The notes beneath the pieces were generated by a model. It did no database searches and was not told the DNA's origin. It worked only from the letters and a program-made list of their open reading frames with translations. A stretch of 64,000 nucleotides of DNA from Ornithodoros turicata (Eukaryota; Arthropoda; Arachnida; Ixodida; Argasidae): the NCBI RefSeq assembly GCF_037126465.1, contig NW_026999346.1:2236565-2300564 (forward strand). The letters run 5' to 3'. Made by a program: the position numbers and the translations under genes. Below are positions 10,432 to 20,409 of the stretch, piece after piece. Numbering within the stretch: position 1 is the first letter of the stretch; the number at the start of each line of letters is the position of its first letter.

Positions 10432-11740
10432 CAGTGATGGGCAGTACTTGAAGTACCAAGTACTCAAGTAGTACTTTAAGTACATTTCTGTGTACTTGTA
10501 CTTTACTTTAAGTACATTTTAAATCGTGTACTTTGTACTGTACTTAGAGTACTTTTTTCCTGTACTTTCCCATCAAGTACTCAAGTACCCAAACTTGAAC
10601 TCCAGACAAAAAATCACAAAAGAGAATCAAAAATGCATCGTACTAAAAGTGCTAAACTGACAGCAAGAAAACGAAAACACACAGATAGCGCTATCTGTGT
10701 GTTTTCGTCTTCTTGTCGTAATTTTAGCGCTTTTATTGGGATGCAGTACGTACCAAGAGTCCCAGTCTGACATTTTACCAAAAAGGATTTTTGTGCTGTT
10801 AAAGAGCATAATTGTTGAAGCTAATGTATTGTCGAGAGGCTTGAAATGTTGAAAAAGTATCAAGGCGTCTATGATTATGTAAAACGAATGGAATGCAAAG
10901 ACACGCACACATTATGACACTGCAACCGGCAGCACAATGACTTGGTCAGTTGTCATTCCACTTCTCCCAATGCAGGGTTCTACGCTTTTTTTATATGGTT
11001 TCCTTCATTGGCAATTAATAATCATTTGATATCACAATGTGTGATTGCATTACATGATGAACACTCTGAAAGACACACATGCTTCCATTTTTACATTTTA
11101 CGTTTGTTTTTTTAAATTTGTCACATGGATTACATTGCTGCAGATCACAGTCGTATAACAATGATGGCTTACATTGTGCTTCATCCTCTTTTACTTTCTT
11201 CATATTCTTTTTTTAAACATGTTGTATTTCAAAAAGCAACATGGAATGCCCAAAAATATATAATCTCCGTTGACTTGTACTTTTTTCCCTCGAAATTTCC
11301 TAGCCTGTTATAGCAGAAGATTAATACCGGAACACCACAATATGCGGGTGATCTTGGATCAGTCAGGTTACAATACATAATCACAGCACAGCTGACGGAT
11401 TACCTCTCTACATGTAACTGCAAATTATGTCATCTGATTAAGTTCATATTCACGGGTTAGCACTTAACCTAGAACTTTATGGCTTTAGAGGATTTGTCAA
11501 GAATGCTCGCTAAAGTTTTGCGAAAATTAGGCAAGACACAGATAACAGTGAAATGCAAAGTGATACAAATTAAATTCGCAATGTACTTGATGAATACTTG
11601 AAGTACTTTGCCTTGTACTTTGTACTTTACTTGAAGTACATTTGGAATTGGGTACTTTGTACTGTACTTGAAGTACTAATGACCCCAGGTACTTGGTACT
11701 TTACTTTAAGTATAATCTTGAGGTACTTTGCCCATCACTG
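10432..11740. mobile_element. hAT-type non-autonomous transposon with 8-bp duplication
   Basis: Ends are CAGTGATGGGCAGTACTTGA at the left and, reversed, CAGTGATGGGCAAAGTACCT at the right. GGGCTAAG is duplicated exactly at 10424-10431 and 11741-11748. The CAGxG termini and 8-bp duplication are diagnostic of hAT. Subterminal regions are rich in the words AAGTAC and GTACTT, likely transposase-binding repeats. No transposase frame is present. The centre has a large palindrome at 10641-10740. It is inserted in the outer Maverick TIR. Confidence 0.92.
10641..10740. repeat. ~100-bp imperfect palindrome with a 38-bp perfect core
   Basis: The core at 10671-10708 is a perfect 19+19 inverted repeat centred on AGCGCT (between 10689 and 10690). 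Imperfect complementarity extends outwards to about 10641 and 10740 (GTGCTAAA and its partner). It can form a long hairpin or cruciform inside the hAT-type element. Confidence 0.85.
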
Positions 11741-11748
11741 GGGCTAAG

Positions 11749-11960
11749 CACTCGCCTTAAGCTTTTTCTCCGTGCTGTCGCATGTTTAGCATTTGCCATA
11801 GCGGTTAGGGCTTTATCCCGATGTTTCGTATGCGCTCTCATATGTTTGGACTTGTTTAGCGTCTTAGACACTTTAGACAGCGTCTTTCTTGTTGCAACTT
11901 TTATCTCCCGTTAGTATTATCTTGTTCTGTCTTTCACGCATAGAGCCATGAGGGTGGTGC
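11749..11960. repeat. Outer part of the Maverick right TIR (continuation after the hAT-type insertion)
   Basis: CTTTTTCTCCGTGCTGTCGC and TTTAGCATTTGCCATAGCGG repeat the 114-bp unit seen at 9943-10200, so this is the continuation beyond the hAT-type element. The exact Maverick end is not recognisable. A TTTCACGCATAG acceptor-like site lies at ~11932-11943. Confidence 0.5.
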
Positions 11961-12107
11961 CATCTGGTGTGATGCTTTGCAACTACGTGGCCACGAGTCG
12001 TCTATTCCTGCAACTACCAGCCGTCAACAAGCAACATGGCGGTCGCTGGTCACTCGGTCGTTTCTGGAGCGATTTCTTCAATGCGGCATCATTGATTTTC
12101 GAATAAA
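11949..12107 (+). CDS. Small ORF (52 residues) just after an acceptor-like site
   Basis: ATG at 11949 opens a frame of 52 codons ending in TAA at 12105-12107, directly downstream of the pyrimidine-rich TCTTTCACGCATAG. If the GTGAGTG site at ~9882 is a real donor, this could be the second exon of a transcript starting in the Maverick TIR. The product is not recognised. It may equally be chance. Confidence 0.15.
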
Positions 12108-12109
12108 TA

Positions 12110-13880
12110 GTTTCTGGACTCCTGACTCCATGGAGGGTCCCAATTACTGTGGGGGTCCTAACTGTTAATTAACTGCTAATTTAATGGTGTCCACATCCCC
12201 TGTGTGTTGCCGGCAGCCAGTGGTCACTCCCTACTACTGCCTCTAAGCTTGAGGCACGCTGACAAATTCTTGGGAGCGCCTACCGATCCTGTCCGTTCGA
12301 CCAGTGGCCTCAAAGTGAGCAGAGCAATGGTTTGATCATGACAGAAGCCGCGTTCTGTTTTCGACTACTGCCTCAACTAACTATTCCGAGAAAGAGGTGG
12401 CGTTAGAACTGTGTAACTACTGCGGCAAAATGGACAATTAATACAACACGACATTAAACGAACCAGAAAACCTGTGAAAAACCACTTGACATGTATGAGG
12501 AACCCATACAGATATTTCTTCTGTTTGGAGCATGATCGGAGGAGACGAAACTGCTATACCAGAGTGGACTGACAATAGGACAATAGCATGTCTTTTCGAG
12601 AAACACTGACACAATGAAACACGTTATCTGCTGCCATCTCCAGCCATGGATGATCCTGCCACGAAACACGTTACAGACTGTCCAATTCTTCAGGTATACG
12701 TTCGTGCAGCTCTTAAAGAAAAATGAGAGAAGAAAAGCCCAGGTGCCCAATTTTTCATGAGATTGGAAGGCGCGTCAGTACAATCGGGAGACTGAATGAA
12801 ATCCGGGAGAGTTGGCAGGTATGTGCTCAACACCCCTCAGTCCTTTAAAAAAAGAACATTACCATAGATAATCTGTCCAACCAATAACCATTTGCCAAAG
12901 AGTTGGCGAAAAATATTTAACTGCTCGTCAGTTTCGAGGGGGCAAAATTTACACAAAGGACGCAAACCATATTACGAAGAAAGAAGCTGAGAGAGTGGAC
13001 TCGCCCAAATGCATAAATTTGCAGATTTTGTAACTGCAGAGAGGTTCGATATGTTTGAGTTAAACTTCGGCAAATGCCTATTGGTAGAGTGAAGTATTTT
13101 TTTATAAAGAACTGGGGGGGGGGGCACAGGACCTTTAGGTGAAAGAAAGAAGTCACTGAAAAGGTTAGCCAGCTGTAGGAGTCCAACCAACATCATCTGG
13201 ATTACCGAGGATTATTCCCTGGATTACTTGAGCTTTTATTTATGTACCTGTCCGCTCTATGTGTTCCAGCCTCAGAACATCAATTCCCATCATGACCCTG
13301 ATGTAAACATCAGTCTGTAATTTGCAACCTAAATGCTCTTTGACGCCGGAGCAGCAAGTTCCAAATTCATTCATTTGCACAGCTCCTCTCACACTTTCTT
13401 CAAATTAGGAGCAATAGGAAAACAGCCTCAAATCGCACAACTGTTATTTACATGCCTTTCAGAAGCGTGAGCATTCATCATAGAGATGGGGATCGCTTAC
13501 AAGGAACCACACGAAACAGTAACCAATTAGAACACAGACTCGATTCAGCACTTACATGTCTGGAAGCGTACCCTTGATCATCAACACAAACGCTGTGATC
13601 AACAAAGCTTACTCATGGGGCACGTATCCGCAATGTCCGATCAACGAATAACGACGATTAAACATTTTCGTCAAGCAGTCAGTTCTTCGGCGATGGTGTT
13701 CTTCTGTCTTCTGGATATAGTTTAGTAACGATCCCGCAGCCTCTATGAAGACAAAATCATGAAAAACACAAAGAAACGATATGCGCCCGGTCTCTACATG
13801 CAATTTAACTATTTTACAGACCAAAAATTGTCAGCAATTTGCAGAATTTGTGAATTTTGCTACGAAATTAACTCTTTCCA
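12110..13880. other. No recognisable gene or element
   Basis: Ordinary mixed sequence. Frames are short and unconserved in appearance. A 13-G run at ~13117-13129 is the only simple-sequence feature. Confidence 0.4.
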
Positions 13881-13884
13881 CAAC

Positions 13885-14010
13885 GAATAAATACCGTCAC
13901 CTATCACCACTGATCTCTATGTATAAAGGCTGGATCGCGCATGAGAGAGGGGCTCGTGGGGGAGAGGCGTGCCTTCGGGCCGCCATGTTGGTGGGCCCTA
14001 AAGTGCTGTG
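13885..14010 (+). repeat. Inverted-repeat partner of 17810-17935 (possible promoter block)
   Basis: CACCTATCACCACTGATCTC, AAAGGCTGGAT and GGCCGCCAT occur here in that order and again, reversed, at 17810-17935. This copy has a TATAAA box at ~13922 just before AAGGCTGG and a GC-rich leader ending in GCCGCCATG. The arrangement resembles a TATA promoter and first exon duplicated head-on, facing its partner across about 4 kb. Confidence 0.5.
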
Positions 14011-14705
14011 TGCGCCCATAGAAAACAATGGGAGGCAACAGAGATTGTGAGTATTTATTGCGCTGCAAGCATTTGTCGTTGTTTGTCATCACACAATTTT
14101 GTAAGGTGCCAGTATACTGATGTATCCTAACAGTGTTTCACAGGTGTCCTGCCGTTCGATTCTTAATTACGTTATGTTTTGCATTCCGAAACTAGACCGT
14201 CACTGCAGTGCAGCGCTGGGGATTGTACTACAGCACGTTTCCCAGCCAATATTTCAATAAGAAACGACTTGAGGTTAACAACAACCATGTATATAATATC
14301 CCGTACTGCGTTCTGGACAAAAATTGTTCCATAAAGAACGGTCCGGGAAGAGATATACTCGCATGGCAGAAAGAGATCGTTCTGTAGAATCACAGCCGTT
14401 GTTTTAGCCGTGTATGCGTTTAGTATGATTTATATCAAGCATCGCCTTAGCACGAGTCTCTTAGTAAACGACAGCGGTGCTTTGCCTCGCAAATATGGAC
14501 ACACCGAAGCAGCCCAAATAATTACTTCACGCAATTAGATCACACTCTTTAGGACAGTTAATCAGGTATAGTGATGTAAGCTTAATCAATTAAGTTACTT
14601 AGAAAGTGGTAACACCTCCTTCAGACACAGGACTTATCTCTTTTTGAAGTACAGCCCTTCTATGTTTGTTTGCTTCTTCCTTTATTTGTTCTGATTATTT
14701 GCAGG

Positions 14706-14978
14706 CGCGGTTGTGCCAAACTGAATGTCCTTCTCCAGCGCTCATATGCTTTTGTTGGATACAACAGCAGCGTGAGAAAAGTTTGTCATGCTTGTTATGT
14801 GGAGCATGTTCGAAAAAATGCAGCTCCACATATGGTCTTCAAATTGCAACAGGACTATTTGGAGCTTGAAACAGTTGTGATTTTGTCATTTTGGCCCTCG
14901 TGTACCCAGTCTGTGAAACGCAAACAAAAAAGTCTAACACGATATGCTTTTGTAATGAAGATCACTGATGATGAGTAA
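14706..14978 (+). CDS. Candidate terminal exon of an unrecognised gene
   Basis: A pyrimidine-rich stretch ending TTATTTGCAG at 14705 is followed by an open frame to TAA at 14976-14978. The frame contains RRGCAKLNV, VCHACYVEHVRKN and LQQDYLELETV. Cys/His spacing (CHACYVEH) hints at a small metal-binding fold but does not identify a family. A partial second copy lies at 15415-16080, with related 3' sequence. The downstream TGAGTAAAGAG replaces the AATAAA found in that second copy. A gene is plausible because of the acceptor and the duplicated frame; the function is unknown. Confidence 0.35.
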   Translation, partial: RGCAKLNVLLQRSYAFVGYNSSVRKVCHACYVEHVRKNAAPHMVFKLQQDYLELETVVILSFWPSCTQSVKRKQKSLTRYAFVMKITDDE

Positions 14979-16080
14979 AGAGAATATACGAGTTCAAGTT
15001 TATTCAATATTTTATATCATTCATTATATTATTCAACGTCTTATGTCAAGTTTATACAACATCAAGTTTATTCAAGTTCAAGATTTATTTCTTGCACTTA
15101 TGCGTTTCAGGATACAATGAATGTGCAGGGAGGTCGCAAAAGGCTACATTTATTGTTTTGTGACCTTGCTACAATGGCAATATATATTTTAGGAATGACA
15201 ATGATCAGGTACGCTCTCTAAATTTGTAGCACTCAATTTTAGGTTGGAATGAGCAATGAATAGCAACTTCCATCCTGATATTTTCTCATATATGCTAAAT
15301 TTTAAATTTAATGTGATCGAATATGTGATAATATAACAATAATATATAAGAATATAATATGTGATAAATGAATGTGATCAACAGTAGATGTAAACAACAT
15401 GAGTAGCCAGAGAAGCAGGAGGAGCACGTTGCAAAAAATGCAGCTGCACATCTGAAACTCCAATCATTATCATCGTCATCTAAAAGGGAGTGTGGTAGCA
15501 CTGCCGTGAAACCAGGCATGATTTCTGAAGATCTTCTATGACACTTTCCGCAGTTTGCACACTTTTCTGCAGCGTCAGACTCTCTCATAGGAGTTACTTT
15601 TCAGTAACGGTGACTCCCATCTTACATTTTAATGTGCGAGGGCTCTCTTGCACTACACATGTACGGTTTCCAAACTGCAACATGACGATTTGGAGCTTGA
15701 AACTCGAGCCCTGGTGTACCCTGTCTATGAAATGATACCAACTGAATCATGTCTGAAACGTGATGTTTAATGGAAGATGGCTTTCTTGGTTGTGCGTTCT
15801 GCGTGACAAAGATGTAACACGATATGCTTTTGTAAAGAAGATAAGTGATGTTATGCTCTATGAATAAAGAGAATATACATTTTTCAAGTTCAACATTTGT
15901 TCTGGCATATACGCATTTCAAGATACAATGAATGTGCAGGGAAGTGACAAAACAATACATTTATTGTTTTGTGACCTCCCTGCAATGACAATATATATCT
16001 CAGGAATGACAATGTACACGTACACTATGCAAATTTGTTGCACCCAATTTTCATACATGCTGAATTTTAAATTTTTGTTT
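14800..16080. repeat. Tandem duplication of a gene 3' end (14800-15300 and 15415-16080)
   Basis: Shared landmarks in the same order: AAAAAATGCAGCT, GATTTGGAGCTTGAAAC (one base different in copy 1), ACACGATATGCTTTTGTAA, AGAGAATATAC, GATACAATGAATGTGCAGGG, CATTTATTGTTTTGTGACC and GGAATGACAATG. The second copy has an extra ~200 bp near 15455-15655 and a canonical AATAAA at ~15863. Both copies keep a dyad around the TTATTGTTTTGTGAC motif (about 15125-15172 and 15935-15984). Confidence 0.75.
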
Positions 16081-16099
16081 TGCTGCCTATGTGTTCAGT

Positions 16100-17710
16100 G
16101 TATTACAAATTGCTTAATGCAAACAACACTTTGTTAATTTCAAGCTTTTTGCTCCCATCTAAGATATTCCTATCCTGGAGGAACTGCCACTTCGACACCA
16201 TAAAATATTCAGTAGGTTTCACTCTGGCAGGCCCTGCCACTGCAAATTTCCTGAATTGAAACCCTTCAAACTGTGTCATAATCTTAAATACGTCAATATT
16301 TCTGCAAGTAGTTGACATGCTCGATGACACTCCTCCTGCAGCTAAGGCAACTAAAAAAAAGAGTTCCAAGAGACCGAAGGTAAACCTACAGCTGCACGAG
16401 TGTGATCAACAGTAGTGCATTCTCAATAAATAATTTTCTTCTTATAGCGTACATATGCATGCCTATTAACTGGAACAATTATCACAGTTCCCTGACAAGT
16501 TTTAATTTCTGAGAGTGTACTGTAGAGGCTGCTTAGATCAACAACAGTTCATACAAGGTATTATATACTGTGAATGCCTTTAAAAATCCCATGTGACACA
16601 CATGCCTTTACTTTATGGAGGTGCTGTGGTAGTCAAAGTTTGTGGGCATTACGCAGGTTCTGCACCCATTTCTTGAGTATGTCGAGGCAGCTGTGAAGTA
16701 ACCTGCATTGATGATGATTATTCCAATTTTTATGGTGCATCGACAACAAAAGAAATAATACATAAGAACATTGGTTTGGGTGCAACCAGTTAAAAATGAA
16801 TATGTTGTTTAATAAATGCATTGGACAAATGTTAAAACATCAGTTTAAAACATGGTTTACAATCCCTGTATCTTCTAAAAATTAAAAAGATTAAAAACTA
16901 TTCTAAGAAGAAGTACAATCTCTAATTATTTTATTGCTGGGTGAAGGAGCCTAAAGTCTAAGGTGTGTTTCTGATGTGAACATGTAAGAAAATATGCAGA
17001 ACTGAGAGAGGCTAACCACAGTGCGTGCACTGAGGTTGTTCCTTCCTGTAAAGTAGAAACCAGTGGATGAGGAACGTGATACTTACCTGTACACCCAGCC
17101 GTATCACACTGCACAGATAATTCACTGGGTAGCCCTCATGACAAAACCTGTATTGAGAGACCACTTTTGCCTTAAAAACTGCTACAAATAGCACGACACG
17201 CTACAAATTATTACTATCGTAACAAGCTGACGATACAGCTCAGACACAAAGGCGTTATTCAAGTCGCGCCACACCACCGATGCGTAGGATTCTTTGTCAC
17301 AAATCAAACCAAGGCACAAAACAATACCAATACATGAAAAAAGTTGACAATCGTGGTCTCATTATGACGTAATACCGAACTTGTGCGTGAAGGTAATTCA
17401 AAGAAATGAATGTGGCACTTGGCCACTTGCTTCCGCAGAGAACACCGTGTACCATGCTAGCAATGCATGCAAAAAAGCGCTCGAGTGCTCGCACATATAT
17501 TGATGACAACACTACCTGTGTAGTGTAACGTGTTCTTTCAAGCATATTATGCACTCAAACTGTATTTGCCGCCGGGTATAATGCAAGTGTGCTCGATTGA
17601 ACGTCGGAAGAGCGATCAAGCAAACTGCATCCAGTGCTCGTTTTGGGCAAAAAAACACTTCATAATGGTCAACTAAATATACAGAATGGACGCCTATTTA
17701 TTCCTCGATA
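16100..17710. other. Probable intron/exon territory, no exon named with confidence
   Basis: On the minus strand a GTAAGTA donor-like site at ~17087 follows a short open segment, and TTTACAG lies ~43 bp further on at ~17043. Frames here do not join cleanly to the exon at 17724-17792. No transposon signature is seen. Confidence 0.25.
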
Positions 17711-17723
17711 AAGGGTGACTCAC

Positions 17724-17792
17724 CTGTATAAATTTAGGCCCTGTAACCTTGCCAGTACGGTTGGTACGACCGTAATTGCAAGAAGTTGCCAT
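17724..17792 (-). CDS. Candidate first coding exon (23 codons) with consensus splice donor
   Basis: Minus-strand ATG at 17792-17790 in ATCATGG context opens MATSCNYGRTNRTGKVTG, continues for 23 codons and ends in CAG followed by GTGAGTCA, a near-perfect donor. Upstream is the GC-rich block duplicated at 13885-14010. The N-terminal CNYGRTNR pattern is loosely like THAP-domain proteins, but I would not assign it. Downstream exons were not found with confidence. Confidence 0.3.
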
Positions 17793-17809
17793 GATCGCTG
17801 CGGCGACTG

Positions 17810-17935
17810 TTGTGGGTACAGTAAGATGGCGGCCGGTTTCTTCACGCTCGCGCTCCCTATCCGCCATCCAGCCTTTTACAATCGAGATCAGTGCCTATCA
17901 CCTACCCCCATCCCACTACTTCAGCACCAACATCC
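17810..17935 (-). repeat. Inverted-repeat partner of 13885-14010
   Basis: In minus orientation it reads GGTGATAGGCACTGATCTCG, AAAAGGCTGGAT and CGGCCGCCATCTT, in the same order as 13885-14010. It sits immediately upstream of the candidate exon at 17724-17792, in promoter position. AAAAGG replaces the TATAAAGG of the other copy. Confidence 0.5.
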
Positions 17936-18078
17936 CAACGAAACTAGAACGACAAATATGACAGAACCTCAAAAATATAAAACTCAATTCTTTCATTTTC
18001 AACGTTTTTTATGTAATTGGAACGTAAATTTATTAGAAATAACGCATAACATAGGAAAGGAACTTTGATATAACATCA

Positions 18079-19057
18079 ATGTCGTCAATCAGCGCAAACA
18101 CGTGTAGCAGACGGCACTTCGCAAGTGTTGGATTCGAAAACCACGAACATGAACTTGTTAAGTTCGGCCGCATCCTCACGGAGACGCCAACAACGGTGTC
18201 TTGGATACACTCACAGGGTTTGGTGCCCAATACTCTGACCTGTCCGCACTGTGGCATGAAACTTACGCCCAAACCGTCACAGTGCACGTTTGGACGGTTT
18301 CGTTGCCGGCAGGAAAACCATCCCGAATTCACGCAGTCTGTTATCATCGGCACATGGTTCTAAAATATAAGACTATCGCCTCAACAAGTGCTGATACTCT
18401 CATACTGTTTTGCGAAGAAAATGACTTTTGACCAAGCCCTCGACGAGGCATCAATGGACTCCACTGTATCCAGAGCTACTGTTGCCGACTGGTTCAGCTA
18501 CTGCAGAGAAGTTCGCACAGGCTCTCTTGTGACAATTCAAGCTTCAAAAATCGGCGGAACGGGCCACACAGTCGAAATCGACGAATATAAGATAGGACGC
18601 CGCAAGTACCAACACGGTCGCATTGTGGAAGGGGCGTGGATTCTTGGACACATCGATATAACCACAAAAGATCTATGTCTCGCTATCTGCCCCGACAACA
18701 AGAGGGACAAAGAGACTCTCCTGTCTCATAGATACCAAGGTGCATAAGGGCACAACCCTATACACCGATTGTTGGAAGGGCTACAGCGGACTGTCAGCGC
18801 AGGGCTTCCAACATATGACTGTAAATCACCGATATCAGTTTGGTGACCCTGACACCGGTGTGACCATCGACCATATTGAGTCGCAGTGGAGGCCACTTCG
18901 CCACAGACTTGCCAGAGGTGGCATCACCAGTGACAACATGGCGCACCACCTCTCCGAGTACCTTTGGCGAATGGATATTGCGAACAAAAATGAAAACCCT
19001 TTTGAAAGTCCCCTCACCGATATCAAACGCCTTTACACTCCCGGACACGGCATCTAA
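18079..19057 (+). pseudogene. Merlin (IS1595/ISXO2-like) transposase, nearly intact
   Basis: One frame from ATG 18079 with an N-terminal zinc ribbon (CPHCGMKL then CRQ, residues ~54-78) runs into a single TAA at 18361. The same frame continues from 18364 through FDQALDEASMDSTVSRATV (helix-turn-helix-like) to the first catalytic aspartate in VEIDEYKIGRRKY. A one-base slip near 18725-18728 shifts the frame, after which TLYTDCWKGYSG carries the second aspartate and DHIESQWRPLRHR the third acidic site. The stop at 19055-19057 is natural. One stop and one frameshift make it inactive but young. Merlin elements are related to bacterial IS1016/IS1595 and are known in animals. Terminal repeats and the 8-9-bp duplication were not located. 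Confidence 0.85.
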
Positions 19058-19230
19058 ACATGAAACGGCATGTAAATATTGTAAATACTTGTACATATTT
19101 GACAGGCCCCTTTCGGGTGACCGTATGCGGTCGGGTGCTCTGCCCTGCACTGTACCGATGAGCCCCAATCAGGGCGGAACGGTTGCTGTCAATAAAACCT
19201 ATCAAGACCACACTATACTTTGTTTCACTT
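19058..19230 (+). other. Region downstream of the Merlin transposase
   Basis: Contains CCCTTTCGGGTGACC and an AATAAA signal at ~19192. It could be the element 3' untranslated region or a separate LINE 3' end. No repeat boundary is visible. Confidence 0.3.
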
Positions 19231-19234
19231 CTAT

Positions 19235-20035
19235 CAACAACCTAGCCCAACCTGACCTAACTTAACCTGTCTCGACAGATGCACAGTCTACGTGAGCCCT
19301 CTCGACACATGGAATATGTATTCGCCTGACCTAACCTAACCTCAGTCTCGACGGATGAACAGTCTACGTGGGCCCACTCGACATGTGGAATATGTGTTCG
19401 CCTGACCTTACCTAACCTCAGTCTCGACGGATCAACAGTCTACATGAGCACTCTCGCACACATGCAATACGTGTTCGCCTGACCTAACCTAACCTCAGTC
19501 TCGACGGATGAACAGTCTACATGAGCCCTCTCGACACATGAAATACGTGTTCGCCTGACCTAACCCAAGTCTCGACGGATGAACAGTCTACATGAGCCCT
19601 CCGGCACATGGAATACGTGATTGCCTGACCTAACCTAACCTCAGTCTCGACGGACAAACAGTCTACATGAGCCCTCTCGACACGTGAAATACGTGTTCGC
19701 CTGACCTAACCCAAGTCTCGACGGATGAACAGTCTACATGAGCCCTCTCGACACATGGAGTAAGTGTTCGCCTGACTTAACCTAACCTCAGTCTCGACGG
19801 ATGAACAGTCCACATGAGCCCTCTCGACACATGGAATATGTATTCGCCTGACCTAACTTAACCTCCAGTCATGACGGATGAACAGTCCACATGAGCCCTC
19901 TCGACACATGGAATATGTATTCGCCTGACCTACCCTAACCTCAGTCATGACGGATGAACAGTCCACATGAGCCCTCTCGACACATGGAATACGTATTCGC
20001 CTGACCTACCCTAACCTCAGTCATGGCGGATGACC
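19235..20035. repeat. Minisatellite, ~75-bp unit, ~10-11 copies, each with CCTAACCTAACC
   Basis: The landmark TCTCGACGGATGAACAGTC recurs roughly every 72-77 bp (for example ~19347, 19499, 19572, 19718, 19794). Each unit reads CAGTCTACATGAGCCCTCTC, CACATGGAATAYGTGTTCG and CCTGACCTAACCTAACCTCA. The last block holds two copies of CCTAA, the complement of the arthropod telomere word TTAGG. Later units change to GTCATGACGG, showing local homogenisation. Starts directly after the Merlin element. Confidence 0.9.
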
Positions 20036-20047
20036 TTTGTTGTTAAT

Positions 20048-20397
20048 CAGGGTTCGGAAAAACCCGGTTTTTTTTAAAAAAGCCCGCCCCAGTGGGTTTT
20101 TTCGGGTTTTTCGGGTGGGTTTTTCGGGTGCTGGGATTTTTTTTTCGAACTGCTGCATATGACACGCAACAGCCGTTCTCCACCTATTTTTCATGTTTCT
20201 GGAAGAAATAATTGTTTGCCGCTGTAGAATTTACGGTAAAGGAATCTCCGAAGCAGTCGTCCCTTTTCCTTCTTTTCTTTTTTTTCCTTCGTTTCTGTAT
20301 TTCACCCGCGTGTGGGCTTTATTGGGTTTTTCAGCCCGGGTGGACCCAAATAAACCCGGGTGGGTTTTTTTAAACTGGGTCCATTCGGCGAACCCTG
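20048..20397. mobile_element. hAT-type MITE, 350 bp, with 8-bp duplication
   Basis: Left end CAGGGTTCGGAAAAACCCGG; right end, reversed, CAGGGTTCGCCGAATGG. TTGTTAAT is duplicated exactly at 20040-20047 and 20398-20405. The interior is rich in GGGTTTTT and CCCGGG words that pair into long hairpins. No coding capacity. It inserted at the edge of the minisatellite. Confidence 0.93.
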
Positions 20398-20409
20398 TTG
20401 TTAATACTC

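Larger units (their letters stand above)
1..11960. mobile_element. Degenerate Maverick/Polinton DNA transposon (left end outside window; right end approximate)
   Basis: A block bounded by long inverted repeats: 1-445 matches the reverse complement of ~9465-9990. It encloses minus-strand remnants of three hallmark Maverick genes: an FtsK/HerA-type packaging ATPase, a retroviral-type integrase and a double-jelly-roll major capsid protein. The gene complement and long TIRs together define Maverick/Polinton elements. No protein-primed DNA polymerase B or adenain-like protease could be recognised, so this copy is internally deleted. It carries three later insertions: a minisatellite-rich element at 3064-7202, a SINE at 8575-8864 and a hAT-type element at 10432-11740. 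Right-TIR-like sequence resumes at 11749-~11960. The outer ends and the expected 6-bp duplication are not visible because the left end lies beyond base 1. Confidence 0.72.

Noticed and set aside
18079..19057. Bacterial contamination, because the transposase is IS1595-like
   Set aside because: Merlin elements are the animal relatives of this family, and the gene sits seamlessly among eukaryotic repeats.
19235..20035. CRISPR-like regularly spaced repeats
   Set aside because: The whole ~75-bp unit is repeated, with no unique spacers; it is a minisatellite in eukaryotic DNA.
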